Source: Rhizobiaceae bacterium (lineage in GTDB: Bacteria; Pseudomonadota; Alphaproteobacteria; Rhizobiales; Rhizobiaceae). From it: DNA of 45,276 nucleotides. Where the stretch lies: contig CAJPFN010000010.1 of the NCBI GenBank assembly GCA_905339215.1, positions 1 through 45,276 on the forward strand, in the 5' to 3' direction. Made by a program: the position numbers and the translations under genes. Positions 1 through 10,427 of this stretch are shown piece by piece. The notes under the pieces are model-generated. The model was given only the letters and a program-made list of their open reading frames with translations, did no database searches and was not told where the DNA came from. Positions within the stretch are counted from its first letter, which is position 1; every line of letters begins with the position of its first letter.

Positions 1-1
1 C

Positions 2-319
2 GACGAGACGGCCTACATCGACGGCTACTCTTGGCCGCGCTTCTTCGTCAAGATCTTCATGCCGCTGATCGCGTCGGGCATCGGCGTCACCGCCTTCTTC
101 TGCTTCATGTTCTCGTGGGTCGAGATGCTGCTCGCCAAGTCGCTGACGGCGGTGGCCGCCAAGCCGATCGCCGCGGTGATGACCCGCACGGCCTCGACGT
201 CCGGATACGAACTCGGCCTGCTCGCCGCGGCCGGCGTGCTGACCATCGTGCCGGGTGCGCTCGTCATCTACTTCGTCCGCAACTACATCGCCAAGGGCTT
301 CGCCCTGGGGCGCGTCTAG
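2..319 (+). CDS. ABC transporter permease, C-terminal part (GlpQ-like)
   Basis: This is the last 105 codons of an inner-membrane permease of a carbohydrate-type ABC importer; the start lies outside the window. The first visible residues, DETAYIDGYSWPRFF, resemble the cytoplasmic EAA loop that docks on the ATPase, and they are followed by two or three hydrophobic membrane segments ending near residue 95. The next two genes encode a DUF2160 membrane protein and a binding protein, which is the order of the glycerol importer (glpSTPQUV) described in Rhizobium. The glycerol assignment therefore rests on context; family membership in the MalG-type permeases rests on sequence. The gene ends 10 bases before the next start, so it is probably co-transcribed. 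Confidence 0.85.
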   Translation, partial: DETAYIDGYSWPRFFVKIFMPLIASGIGVTAFFCFMFSWVEMLLAKSLTAVAAKPIAAVMTRTASTSGYELGLLAAAGVLTIVPGALVIYFVRNYIAKGFALGRV

Positions 320-329
320 GGAGGCTGGA

Positions 330-614
330 ATGTTCGACCTGACCTGGATGGCGTGGACCTGGCAGACGGCAACCTTCTTCGCCGTCATCCTGGCCTTGCT
401 CCTCGGGATGACCGTGTGGGAATGGGCCAGCCCCGGCGGCGCACCGCGGGTCGGCGTGCTCGGCCTTAGGACCACGCGGGGCGACCGCCTGTTCATTTCG
501 CTGCTCGGCAGCGCCTACATCCATCTCGCATGGCTGGGTCTCGTCGGACCCGACCTGCGGTGGGCTCTCGCTCTCTCGATCGTCTACGCCGTCGGCGTGT
601 TTCGATTCGTTTAG
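330..614 (+). CDS. DUF2160 small membrane protein (GlpU-like)
   Basis: This 94-residue integral membrane protein has three predicted hydrophobic segments (about residues 8-28, 50-66 and 72-90) joined by a short polar loop containing WEWASPGG. It matches the DUF2160 family, whose members sit between the permease and binding-protein genes of rhizobial glycerol ABC importers, exactly the position seen here. Its biochemical role is not established; an accessory subunit of the transporter is an inference from conserved position. The ATG at 330 is preceded by GGGAGGCTGGA, a good ribosome binding site, and lies 10 bases after the permease stop. Upstream in-frame starts would run into the permease gene. 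Confidence 0.82.
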   Translation: MFDLTWMAWTWQTATFFAVILALLLGMTVWEWASPGGAPRVGVLGLRTTRGDRLFISLLGSAYIHLAWLGLVGPDLRWALALSIVYAVGVFRFV

Positions 615-688
615 AGGGGGAAACGGTGGAGCGGCCGCGTGCCGGCGGCCGCTCCGATCGCACTTGCAACCTTGTAAGGGAGGAACTC

Positions 689-2431
<1,743 letters not shown>

Positions 2432-2454
2432 CGGCCGGTTCGGCCATATTGTGG

Positions 2455-2484
2455 AAGGCGGCCTCCGGGCCGCCTTTCGGTTTT
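2455..2484 (+). terminator. Rho-independent terminator after the importer operon
   Basis: A perfect 9-base-pair stem (AAGGCGGCC and GGCCGCCTT) with a TCCG tetraloop is followed by TCGGTTTT. It begins 23 bases after the binding-protein stop and ends the glycerol-type operon. Confidence 0.85.
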
Positions 2485-2672
2485 ATGGCGGCAGGGACGA
2501 TCCGGGTAGTCGCAGAACGCGGTTTTTCCCCGCCACGGATATGCCCGACCCGAATTCGCGACGCGCCGCCGGACTGGCCTTCCCGTGGGGCTTGCGGATC
2601 GGACAGGCTCGGACGACTGTCCGCCTGACCGAATCGGCGATAGATTGCCGGAGATCAGGGAGCCGTGCCGAC

Positions 2673-3872
2673 GTGACCGCCCATCGAGGAACCGCCTTGC
2701 CGCAGGCGCGGTCCGCCACGCCCGACCCCGGCTCGCAAGGCCGCTCCGGGCCGGACCGCGCCCTGTCCGCGGTCTCCGCGGGAGGGATCGATGCTGCGGC
2801 GGCCGGCGCGGTCCTGACCGTCGATCTCGGCGCGCTCACCGCCAACTACCGGCTGCTCCGGGACATGGCCGGCGGCGAATGCGGCGCCGTCGTCAAAGCC
2901 GACGCCTACGGCATCGGCATGGGTCCGGTGGCCGCGGCGCTTCATGCCGAAGGCTGCCGCCACTTCTTCGTCGGCCATCTTTCCGAAGGCGTGGCCTTGC
3001 GCGCGGCCCTGCCCGACGCGGCCATCTATGTCCTCAACGGCGTTCCGCCGGGCGCCGAATGCGATGCCGCTGCGGCGGGCCTGATCCCGGCGCTCAACAG
3101 TCCGGAACAGATCGCCGCCTGGAAGACGACCGCGCGGTCCCTGGGCCGCCGGCTGCCGGGTGCGCTGCAGTTCGACACCGGCATGACCCGGCTCGGCCTT
3201 TCGCCGGCCGCGGTGGAAGCCGTCGCTGCGGATGGGGAGACCCTCGACGGCATCGACCTTCGCCTCGCGCTCAGCCACCTCGCCTGCGCCGACGAGCCGC
3301 AGCACCCCGCGAACGCCGCACAGGCGGCCCTGTTCGCGCGGCTCGCCGCACGCTTTCCCGGCGTGCCGCGATCGCTGGCCAATTCGTCGGGCATCTTCCT
3401 CGGCGCGGCGTTCCGCAGCGACGTCGCCCGCGCCGGAGCGGCGCTCTACGGCATCAATCCGACGCCTCGGGCCGGGAACCCGATGCGCGCGGTCGTGGGC
3501 GTCCGGGCGAAGGTGATCCAGACGGCCGACTGTGCCGCCGGCGTCGGTATCGGCTACGGCCACGACTTCCACGCCCACCGGCCGATGCGGCTCGCCACGA
3601 TCTCGCTCGGCTATGCCGACGGCTGGCCGCGCCGGGCCCGCGGCGCCGCCTTCCACCGCGGCGTGCGCCTGCCCTTTGTCGGCCGCGTCTCCATGGACAG
3701 CATCGTCCTCGACGTCTCTGCCCTGCCCGCCGGAACGCTTCATCCCGGCGACCTCGTCGAGGTGATCGGCGACGACCAGACGGTCGACGATGTCGCCGCG
3801 CTCGCCGGTACCATCGGCTACGAGATCCTCACCGGCCTCGGCAACCGCTTCCACCGCCGCTGGATCGGCTGA
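2673..3872 (+). CDS. alr: Alanine racemase
   Basis: This PLP enzyme interconverts L- and D-alanine for peptidoglycan synthesis. The PLP lysine is K75 in VVKADAYG, and the catalytic tyrosine lies in the ISLGYADGWPRR block; the GRVSMDSI block is also present. With the GTG start at 2673 the protein has 399 residues, about 35 longer than typical Alr at the N-terminus, because the extra segment is a Pro/Ala/Arg-rich tail before the barrel strand LTVDLGAL. GTG 2673 has GGGAG about 8 bases upstream. TTG 2697, with GAGGA before it, is a reasonable alternative, and no in-frame start exists between there and the barrel. The gene stands alone after the importer terminator. Confidence 0.88.
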   Translation: MTAHRGTALPQARSATPDPGSQGRSGPDRALSAVSAGGIDAAAAGAVLTVDLGALTANYRLLRDMAGGECGAVVKADAYGIGMGPVAAALHAEGCRHFFVGHLSEGVALRAALPDAAIYVLNGVPPGAECDAAAAGLIPALNSPEQIAAWKTTARSLGRRLPGALQFDTGMTRLGLSPAAVEAVAADGETLDGIDLRLALSHLACADEPQHPANAAQAALFARLAARFPGVPRSLANSSGIFLGAAFRSDVARAGAALYGINPTPRAGNPMRAVVGVRAKVIQTADCAAGVGIGYGHDFHAHRPMRLATISLGYADGWPRRARGAAFHRGVRLPFVGRVSMDSIVLDVSALPAGTLHPGDLVEVIGDDQTVDDVAALAGTIGYEILTGLGNRFHRRWIG

Positions 3873-3935
3873 TGCGGGCGGAACCCGCGCGGCGGCGGAC
3901 GCGTTTTCTCCCGGTTGGAACCGAGGGAGACCCCG

Positions 3936-4097
3936 ATGATCAAATGGATCCTGATACTTCTGATCGTGGCCGCCGTGGCGAGCCTGCTCGGCTTCAATTC
4001 GCTCGCCGGCGCGGCAGCGACCGGTGCCCGCATCCTGATCGCCATCGTGCTGATCCTGTTCCTGCTCGCCGTGCTCGGCATCTACGCCATCGCCTGA
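3936..4097 (+). CDS. DUF1328 (UPF0391) small membrane protein
   Basis: This 53-residue protein consists almost wholly of two hydrophobic helices (about residues 3-20 and 29-52) joined by a glycine/alanine turn around [12 protein letters not shown], which is the DUF1328 pattern. Members are widespread, abundant in stress conditions in some proteobacteria, and of unknown function. The ATG at 3936 follows CGAGGGAGACCCCG, a strong ribosome binding site; a TTG 21 bases upstream would add a polar segment unlike the family. It lies 63 bases after alr and 82 bases before dapF, so it could be read from the alr transcript. Confidence 0.85.
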   Translation: MIKWILILLIVAAVASLLGFNSLAGAAATGARILIAIVLILFLLAVLGIYAIA

Positions 4098-4120
4098 GCG
4101 GCAGGCCGCGGCGGTCCGCA

Positions 4121-4149
4121 CTGGTAATTGGCGCGCGTTTCCGCCATAT
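4121..4149 (+). promoter_or_regulatory. Candidate promoter for the dapF operon
   Basis: CTGGTA (4121-4126), a 17-base spacer and CCATAT (4144-4149) fit the rhizobial housekeeping pattern CTTGAC-N17-CTATAT at 3 of 6 and 5 of 6 positions. Transcription would begin about 25 bases before the dapF ATG. The -35 match is weak. Confidence 0.35.
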
Positions 4150-4179
4150 AGCGGCAAAAGCAACCGGATCCGCCGCGAC

Positions 4180-5058
4180 ATGCCAAGGGCGCCCTTCGCC
4201 AAGATGAACGGGCTCGGCAACGAGATCATCGTCGCCGACATGCGGGGCCGCGCCGACCGCGTGGCGCCGGCCGCGGCGATCGCGCTCAACGCCGACCCGG
4301 CGACGCGCTTCGACCAGATCATGGCGATTCACGATCCGCGCACGCCGGGCACCGCCAACTACATCGAGATCCTCAACTCCGACGGCAGCCGCGCCCAGGC
4401 CTGCGGCAACGGCATGCGCTGCGTCGTCCAGGCGCTTGCCGCCGAGACCGGGCAGAAGCTGTTCACCTTCGAGACCGTGGCCGGCATCCTCAATGCCGAG
4501 GAGCATGCCGACGGCTCGATCTCCGTCGACATGGGCGTGCCGCGTTTCGGCTGGCAGGACATCCCGCTCGCCGAGGAGTTCCGCGACACCCGCGCCATCG
4601 AGCTTCAGATCGGCCCGATCGACGCACCCGTCCTGCATTCGCCGTCGGTCGCCTCGATGGGCAACCCGCACGCCATCTTCTGGGTCGACCGCGACGTCTG
4701 GAGCTACGAACTCGACCGCTTCGGCCCGCTGCTGGAGAACCACCCGATCTTCCCCGAGCGCGCCAACATCACGATCGCGCAGGTGACCGCGCCCGACACC
4801 ATGACCATCCGCACCTGGGAACGCGGCGCCGGGCTGACGCGCGCCTGCGGCTCGGCGGCCTGTGCCGCCGCCGTCAGCGGTGCCCGCACGGGACGCACCG
4901 GACGCGAGGTGACCGTCACCGTGCCGGGCGGCCCGCTCCATGTCGCCTGGCACGCCGACGACCATGTCGTCATGACCGGACCGGCCGAGTGGGAGTTCTC
5001 CGGCGCCTTCGATCCGGCAACCGGCGCCTGGGAACGAGACCGGCAGGACGTCGCCTGA
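4180..5058 (+). CDS. dapF: Diaminopimelate epimerase
   Basis: This cytoplasmic cofactor-independent epimerase converts LL- to meso-diaminopimelate for lysine and peptidoglycan synthesis. Its two catalytic cysteines are visible in QACGNGMRC and RACGSAACA, one in each half of the pseudo-symmetric fold, and the N-terminal KMNGLGNE block is intact. The length of 292 residues is normal for alphaproteobacteria. The ATG at 4180 places the first strand (FAKMNGLGN) at the usual position. The stop overlaps the start of mtaB by one base (TGATG), so the two are translationally coupled. Confidence 0.96.
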   Translation: MPRAPFAKMNGLGNEIIVADMRGRADRVAPAAAIALNADPATRFDQIMAIHDPRTPGTANYIEILNSDGSRAQACGNGMRCVVQALAAETGQKLFTFETVAGILNAEEHADGSISVDMGVPRFGWQDIPLAEEFRDTRAIELQIGPIDAPVLHSPSVASMGNPHAIFWVDRDVWSYELDRFGPLLENHPIFPERANITIAQVTAPDTMTIRTWERGAGLTRACGSAACAAAVSGARTGRTGREVTVTVPGGPLHVAWHADDHVVMTGPAEWEFSGAFDPATGAWERDRQDVA

Positions 5059-6341
5059 TGGCGGTCGATGTCGTCACGTTCGGATGCCGGCTCAATACCT
5101 TCGAGTCGGAAGTGATGCGCAAGGAGGCCGAAGCCGCCGGACTGGGCAGCATCGGCGATGGTGCCGTCATCTTCAACACCTGCGCGGTTACCGCCGAAGC
5201 GGTGCGCCAGGCGCGCCAGTCGATCCGCAAGACCCGGCGCGACCGGCCGGGCGCGCGCATCATCGTCACCGGCTGCGCGGCGCAGACCGAGCCGGGCGCC
5301 TTCGCGGCCATGGGCGAGGTCGACCTGGTCATCGGCAACGACGAGAAGCTGAAGGCATCCGCATACCGTGCCCTTCCCGACTTCGGCGTCAACGACACGG
5401 AGAAGTGCCGGGTCAACGACATCATGAGCGTGCGCGAGACGGCTTCGCACATGGTCGACGCCATCGAAGGCCGGGCGCGTGCCTTCGTCCAGGTGCAGAA
5501 CGGCTGCGATCACCGCTGCACTTTCTGCATCATCCCCTATGGCCGCGGCAATTCGCGCTCGGTGCCGATGGGCGCGGTGGTCGACCAGGCGAAGCGGCTG
5601 GTCGACAACGGCTATGCCGAAATCGTGCTCACCGGCGTCGACATGACCAGCTACGGCGCCGACCTGCCGGGCGCCCCGAAACTCGGGCGCCTGGTGAAGA
5701 CGATCCTGCGCGAGGTCCCCGGCGTGAAGCGTTTGAGGCTGTCGTCGATCGATTCGATCGAGGCCGACGCCGACCTGATCGAGGCGATAGCCACCGAGAG
5801 CCGGCTGATGCCGCACCTGCATCTGTCGCTGCAGGCCGGCGACGACATGATCCTGAAGCGCATGAAGCGGCGCCACCTGCGTGCGGATTCCATCAGGTTC
5901 TGCAAAGAGATCAGGGCGCTGCGCTCCGACATCGTCTTCGGCGCCGACCTGATCGCCGGCTTCCCCACCGAGACGGACGCAATGTTCGAGAACTCGCTGG
6001 CGATCGTCGGAGAGTGCGGCCTGACCCACCTCCACGTCTTCCCCTTCAGCCCGCGCCAGGGCACGCCGGCGGCGCGCATGCCGCAGCTTCCCCGCGCCCT
6101 GGTCAAGGAGCGCGCGGCGAGGCTGCGCGCGGCTGGAATTGCCGCCTACGCTCGGCATCTTTCGTCGCTGGCCGGCACGGAGCAGATGGTTCTGGTCGAG
6201 CGCGACGGCCTCGGCCGCACAGAGGATTTCACCCTCGCCGCACTCGACTTCGGCGCGCCGGGTGAGATCGTCGCCGCGCGCATCGTCGGCCATGACGCCG
6301 CCCGCCTTACCGCCATGCCGCGCGCCGCGGCTGCCGCCTGA
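5058..6341 (+). CDS. mtaB: tRNA t6A37 methylthiotransferase MtaB
   Basis: This 427-residue radical SAM enzyme adds a methylthio group to N6-threonylcarbamoyladenosine at tRNA position 37. The N-terminal MTTase domain supplies three cysteines for one Fe-S cluster (FGCRLNTFES, FNTCAVTAEA, TGCAAQTE). The radical SAM cluster motif is C150, C154, C157 in CDHRCTFC. The C-terminal region resembles a shortened TRAM-like segment. MtaB rather than MiaB or RimO is chosen from the FGCRLN and CDHRCTFCIIP signatures and its place after dapF. The start overlaps the dapF stop by one base. Confidence 0.93.
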   Translation: MAVDVVTFGCRLNTFESEVMRKEAEAAGLGSIGDGAVIFNTCAVTAEAVRQARQSIRKTRRDRPGARIIVTGCAAQTEPGAFAAMGEVDLVIGNDEKLKASAYRALPDFGVNDTEKCRVNDIMSVRETASHMVDAIEGRARAFVQVQNGCDHRCTFCIIPYGRGNSRSVPMGAVVDQAKRLVDNGYAEIVLTGVDMTSYGADLPGAPKLGRLVKTILREVPGVKRLRLSSIDSIEADADLIEAIATESRLMPHLHLSLQAGDDMILKRMKRRHLRADSIRFCKEIRALRSDIVFGADLIAGFPTETDAMFENSLAIVGECGLTHLHVFPFSPRQGTPAARMPQLPRALVKERAARLRAAGIAAYARHLSSLAGTEQMVLVERDGLGRTEDFTLAALDFGAPGEIVAARIVGHDAARLTAMPRAAAAA

Positions 6342-6352
6342 CGGACGCGATA

Positions 6353-7744
6353 ATGGCCCTCGGTTTCATCAAGAAGGTCTTTTCGTTCGGCAGGCGCGAC
6401 GAGCCGAAGCCGGAGACGCAGGAACCCGTCGCAGAGTCGTTGCAGCCGGACGCGGCGGTCGAAACGCCTGCAGTCGAAACGGCAGCTCCGCTGACGCCGC
6501 CTGCGCTGGAGCCGGAACCGGTCGCTTCAGCACATCAACAGCCGGCTAAGGAAACAGTCGCGGGTGCGACCGCGCCCGCTCTGCCCCAACCGGAAGCAGT
6601 GCCCGAAGTCCTGCCGGCAGCTCCGCCCGAGGCAGAGATTCCGGCGCCGATCCGCCAGCCGTCGCCGGTCGAGGCCGATCCACTCGCCGCCGAACTGGCG
6701 CCCGAACCCTTGTCCGTGCCGGCACCGCCGCCGTTGCCGCCGGCGCCCGCCGGCACCAGGGTGACCGTGGCAAAGACCGTCGAGACGAAGGCCGCGTCCG
6801 TCGCGCCCGCCACACCGGCCGAGCCGCGCCAATCCTGGCTGCAGCGCCTGCGCGGCGGCCTGGCGCGGTCCTCGCGCGAACTGACCGGCAACATCGCCGG
6901 CGTCTTCACCAAGCGCAAGCTCGACGAGGAGACCCTCGAGGAGCTCGAGGACGTGCTCCTGCGCGCCGACCTCGGCATGGAGACGGCGATCCGAATCACC
7001 GGCGCGCTGGCTCAGGGGCGCCACGGTCGCAACGTCTCCGACGAGGAGGTGCGGGCGATCATGGCTCAGGAGATCGAGAAGGTGCTTACGCCGGTCGCGG
7101 GGGCGCTCGAACTCGACCTGTCGCACAAGCCGCACGTCGTTCTCGTCGTCGGTGTGAACGGCACGGGAAAGACGACGACAATCGGCAAGCTCGCCGCCAA
7201 GCTCGTCGCCGGCGGACTGAAGGTGACTCTCGCCGCCGGCGACACGTTCCGAGCGGCGGCCATCGAGCAGCTGAAGATCTGGGGCGAGCGGACCGGCTCG
7301 CCGGTGATCGCCTCGAAGCTCGGCGCCGACGCCGCGGGTCTCGCGCACGACGCCTATACGACGGCCCGCGCCGCCGGTTCCGATGTGCTGATCATCGACA
7401 CGGCGGGCCGGCTGCAGAACAAGTCCGAGTTGATGGCGGAGCTCGAGAAGATTGTCCGCGTACTCGGCAAGCTCGATCCCGATGCCCCGCACACGGTGTT
7501 GCAGACGGTCGACGCCACCACCGGCCAGAATGCGCTGAACCAGGTCGAGATCTTCCGCAACGTCGCCGGCGTCAACGGGCTGGTCATGACCAAGCTCGAC
7601 GGCACGGCGCGCGGCGGCATCCTCGTCGCCATCGCCGCCAAGCACCGGCTGCCGGTCTACTTCGTCGGCGTCGGCGAGCAGGTCGACGACCTCGAACCCT
7701 TCTCGGCGCGCGACTTCGCCCGGGCAATAGCGGGAGTGTCCTGA
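6353..7744 (+). CDS. ftsY: Signal recognition particle receptor FtsY
   Basis: This SRP-type GTPase docks ribosome-SRP complexes at the inner membrane during co-translational insertion. The protein (463 residues) begins with a short basic amphipathic stretch (ALGFIKKVFSFGRR), then a roughly 140-residue Pro/Ala/Glu-rich acidic A domain, the helical N domain (about 165-255) and the G domain. GTPase motifs are VGVNGTGKTTT (G1, about residue 267), DTAGR (G3) and TKLDG (G4). The A domain is low complexity and the only variable part. The gene starts 11 bases after mtaB and ends 3 bases before septation protein A, so one operon is likely. Confidence 0.96.
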   Translation: MALGFIKKVFSFGRRDEPKPETQEPVAESLQPDAAVETPAVETAAPLTPPALEPEPVASAHQQPAKETVAGATAPALPQPEAVPEVLPAAPPEAEIPAPIRQPSPVEADPLAAELAPEPLSVPAPPPLPPAPAGTRVTVAKTVETKAASVAPATPAEPRQSWLQRLRGGLARSSRELTGNIAGVFTKRKLDEETLEELEDVLLRADLGMETAIRITGALAQGRHGRNVSDEEVRAIMAQEIEKVLTPVAGALELDLSHKPHVVLVVGVNGTGKTTTIGKLAAKLVAGGLKVTLAAGDTFRAAAIEQLKIWGERTGSPVIASKLGADAAGLAHDAYTTARAAGSDVLIIDTAGRLQNKSELMAELEKIVRVLGKLDPDAPHTVLQTVDATTGQNALNQVEIFRNVAGVNGLVMTKLDGTARGGILVAIAAKHRLPVYFVGVGEQVDDLEPFSARDFARAIAGVS

Positions 7745-7747
7745 ACG

Positions 7748-8395
7748 ATGGGCGAACCGATCTTCGAACGCGATCCTGCCGATCCGAAGCGCAAGGACAT
7801 CAATCCCCTGCTCAAACTCGCCCTCGAGCTGGGACCTCTGCTCGTCTTCTTCTTCGCCAACACGCGCGGCGAATGGCTGATCGAGACGCTGCCCGCGCTC
7901 GGCGTCCTCGGCGGGCCGATCTTCGTCGCCACCGCCCTGTTCATGGTCGCGACCGCGATCGCGCTGGCGGTGTCCTGGGTTCTCACACGCACCTTGCCGA
8001 TCATGCCGCTGGTGTCCGGCGTCGTCGTCTTCGTCTTCGGCGCCCTGACGCTCTACCTGCAGGACGACGTCTTCATCAAAATGAAGCCGACCATCGTCAA
8101 CACGCTGTTCGGCGCGGTCCTGCTTGGCGGCCTCGTCTTCGGCAAGGCGCTGCTCGGCTACGTATTCGACAGCGCTTTCCACCTGGATCCGCAAGGATGG
8201 CGCACCCTCACTCTGCGCTGGGGCCTGTTCTTCCTGCTCCTCGCCGTGCTCAACGAACTGGTGTGGCGCAACTTCTCCACCGACACCTGGGTCGCCTTCA
8301 AGGTGTGGGGGATCATGCCGATCACGCTCGTCTTCACCTTCAGCCAGATGCCGCTGATCATGCGGCACTCACTGGACGAGAACCGGCAGAAATAG
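7748..8395 (+). CDS. Septation protein A (YciB/IspZ family)
   Basis: This 215-residue inner-membrane protein has five to six hydrophobic segments and a short charged N-terminus. Conserved blocks include [18 protein letters not shown] near the start, and [19 protein letters not shown] in the last third, which mark the YciB (IspZ, inner membrane-spanning, septation A) family. Homologues affect cell division and envelope integrity; the mechanism is not settled. It follows ftsY with a 3-base gap, which is the usual alphaproteobacterial arrangement. It converges with the GGDEF-EAL gene, with only 36 bases between the stops. Confidence 0.92.
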   Translation: MGEPIFERDPADPKRKDINPLLKLALELGPLLVFFFANTRGEWLIETLPALGVLGGPIFVATALFMVATAIALAVSWVLTRTLPIMPLVSGVVVFVFGALTLYLQDDVFIKMKPTIVNTLFGAVLLGGLVFGKALLGYVFDSAFHLDPQGWRTLTLRWGLFFLLLAVLNELVWRNFSTDTWVAFKVWGIMPITLVFTFSQMPLIMRHSLDENRQK

Positions 8396-8431
8396 GCCGC
8401 GCCGGATCCGGTCCGGCCCGGCAGATGCGTA

Positions 8432-10252
8432 TCAGGCCCGGAGACGCGCCGTCATTCCGGTTCGTCCGACGATGAGGCGACGTGCCGCGGCGGCGTCCTG
8501 CGGGCGTCCGAACAGATAACCCTGGCCGCCGTCGCAACCATGGGCGCGAAGCCAGTCGCGCTGCGCTTCGGTCTCGATGCCTTCCGCCACTGTCTCCAGG
8601 TCGAGGTCGCGTGCGAGCGACAGGACCGCCGCGACGATTGCCGCCGCGCCCTTGTCGCGGTCGAGGTCGGCGACGAAGGACTGGTCGATCTTGATGCGGT
8701 CGAGCGGCATCAACCGCAGATGGTTGAGCGACGAATAGCCGGTGCCGAAGTCGTCAAGGGAGATCTCGATGCCGAGCTGCTTCAGCGTCGTCAGCGTCTC
8801 GCGCGACAGACGCTCGTCGGCGAGCAGTGCCGTCTCCGTGACCTCGAGCTTCAGCCTGCCCGGCGACATCTCGAAACGCCCAAGGATACGGATGACGTCG
8901 AGGGCGAAACCGGGTTTGCGCAGCTGCACGGGTGACAGGTTGACGGATATCGAGATGCCGGGCGGCCAGGCCGACGCCTCGCGGCAGGCTTCGGTCAGCA
9001 CCCACTCGCCGAGCATGCCGATGATGCCGGTCTCTTCGGCGAGCGGGATGAACTCGCCCGGCGGGATCACGCCGCGACGCGGATGCGTCCAGCGCAGCAA
9101 CACCTCGAAACCGGTCAGCGCGCCCGTGTCGAGCGACACCAGCGGCTGGTAGACGAGATGGAACTGGCCGCCGTCGATGGCGTGGCGAAGGTCCTCGATG
9201 AGATCGCGCCGCGCCTGCAGGAAGGCCTCCATCTCGGGCGCATAGTGACGGAACGTGTTGCGGCCCGACTTCTTTGCCGCCTGCAGGGCGAGATCGGCGC
9301 GGCTTCCGAAGCGCCGCAGATCGTCGCCGTCGCAGCGCGAGCGCGCGATGCCGATACTCGCGCCGACGGAAACCGGCCCGTTATCGAGCGCAAACGGCGG
9401 CGCGAAGGCGGCAAGCAGCCTTTCGGCGAAGCGTTCACCGTCGGGATCGACGTCCGTGGCGGGCAGGATAACGCCGAATTCGTCGCTGCCGAGACGGGCG
9501 AGGAATGCGCAGGACGGCAGGGCGGCCTCGAGGCGCCGCGCCGCGGCCTCCAGCAGCCGGTCGCCGGACTGGTGGCCGAAGGAATCGTTGATGCTCTTGA
9601 AGTCGTCTATGTCCAGATAGAGCAGGTTGACCGATCGGGCGGCTGCGAGGTCGGCCTCGACCCGTTCGTGGAAACGCGCCCTGTTCGGCAGGCCGGTCAG
9701 GGTATCGTTGTAGGCAAGTCGCTCGATGCGATCCTGGGTCTCCGCGTGTTCGATCGCGATGGCGCAGAGGTGGACGGCCGTATCCACGATGAGCCGCTCG
9801 GCATCGCTGGGGCCGCGCGGCGCGCGATAGTAGAAGGCGAAAGTGCCCGTCACCCGGCCGGCCCGCGAGCGGATCGGGCTTGACCAGCAGGCGCGCAGCC
9901 CATGGACAAGCGCGAGATGCTTGTACGGCGCCCAGAGCGGGTCGGTCGCAATGTCCGTCACCTCGACCGGCTCGCCGCGATAGGCCGCGGTGCCGCAGGA
10001 TCCGGTGCTGGGCCCGATCGCGAGGCCTTCGAGCGCGGCCGAATAGTCTTCGGGCAGGCTCGGCGCCGCGAGCGGATGGATGAAGCCATGCGGATCGATC
10101 GTCAGCAGGCTGCATACCGCGTGGGGCGCGAGCTGTTCGGCATGCCGGCAGACGCGCTCGGCGACCGATAGCAGCGATTCGCCGGTCGCCACAGCTTCGA
10201 GCGTCTCGCTGCGCAGCCTGTTCAGCCCCTCGAGGATGGCTCCGTCGACCAT
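8432..10252 (-). CDS. GAF-GGDEF-EAL cyclic-di-GMP protein
   Basis: This is a 606-residue cytoplasmic signalling protein with no membrane segment. Residues 20-160 form a GAF sensor (TGSCGTAAYRGEPVEVTDI), 170-330 a GGDEF domain and 340-600 an EAL phosphodiesterase domain. The GGDEF signature reads RLGSDEF, with serine for the second glycine, and no RxxD inhibitory site is seen upstream. The EAL side looks complete: EVLLRW, the DDFGTGYSS loop 6 motif and the ETVAEGIE glutamate. I infer net c-di-GMP hydrolysis, possibly GTP-modulated. The ATG at 10252 has GAGG six bases upstream; a TTG 12 bases earlier is less likely. It is divergent from the PPOX gene. Confidence 0.9.
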   Translation of the reverse strand: MVDGAILEGLNRLRSETLEAVATGESLLSVAERVCRHAEQLAPHAVCSLLTIDPHGFIHPLAAPSLPEDYSAALEGLAIGPSTGSCGTAAYRGEPVEVTDIATDPLWAPYKHLALVHGLRACWSSPIRSRAGRVTGTFAFYYRAPRGPSDAERLIVDTAVHLCAIAIEHAETQDRIERLAYNDTLTGLPNRARFHERVEADLAAARSVNLLYLDIDDFKSINDSFGHQSGDRLLEAAARRLEAALPSCAFLARLGSDEFGVILPATDVDPDGERFAERLLAAFAPPFALDNGPVSVGASIGIARSRCDGDDLRRFGSRADLALQAAKKSGRNTFRHYAPEMEAFLQARRDLIEDLRHAIDGGQFHLVYQPLVSLDTGALTGFEVLLRWTHPRRGVIPPGEFIPLAEETGIIGMLGEWVLTEACREASAWPPGISISVNLSPVQLRKPGFALDVIRILGRFEMSPGRLKLEVTETALLADERLSRETLTTLKQLGIEISLDDFGTGYSSLNHLRLMPLDRIKIDQSFVADLDRDKGAAAIVAAVLSLARDLDLETVAEGIETEAQRDWLRAHGCDGGQGYLFGRPQDAAAARRLIVGRTGMTARLRA

Positions 10253-10427
10253 GGAATACCTCAAACTCAGCCGATCCTAACCCCGAACCGGTAAACCGTC
10301 TGTCAAACCGCAGATGGAATTGCCGACCATCTGGTCGCGGAAAGATTGCTGACAAGACGAGGTTCCCTCCGGACGCGCCTCCGAAGTAACCTTGCCAAGA
10401 CGAGAAGACGGAAGAGGATGCTTCAGC

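Noticed and set aside
2655-4322. Open frame of 555 codons on the minus strand opposite alr and dapF
   Set aside because: It spans two real genes and their gap on the other strand, has no recognisable motif, and has antisense-type composition.
8401-8417. Hairpin GCCGGA-N5-TCCGGC between the septation protein and GGDEF-EAL genes
   Set aside because: Short stem with no T-tract on either strand; not enough for a terminator.
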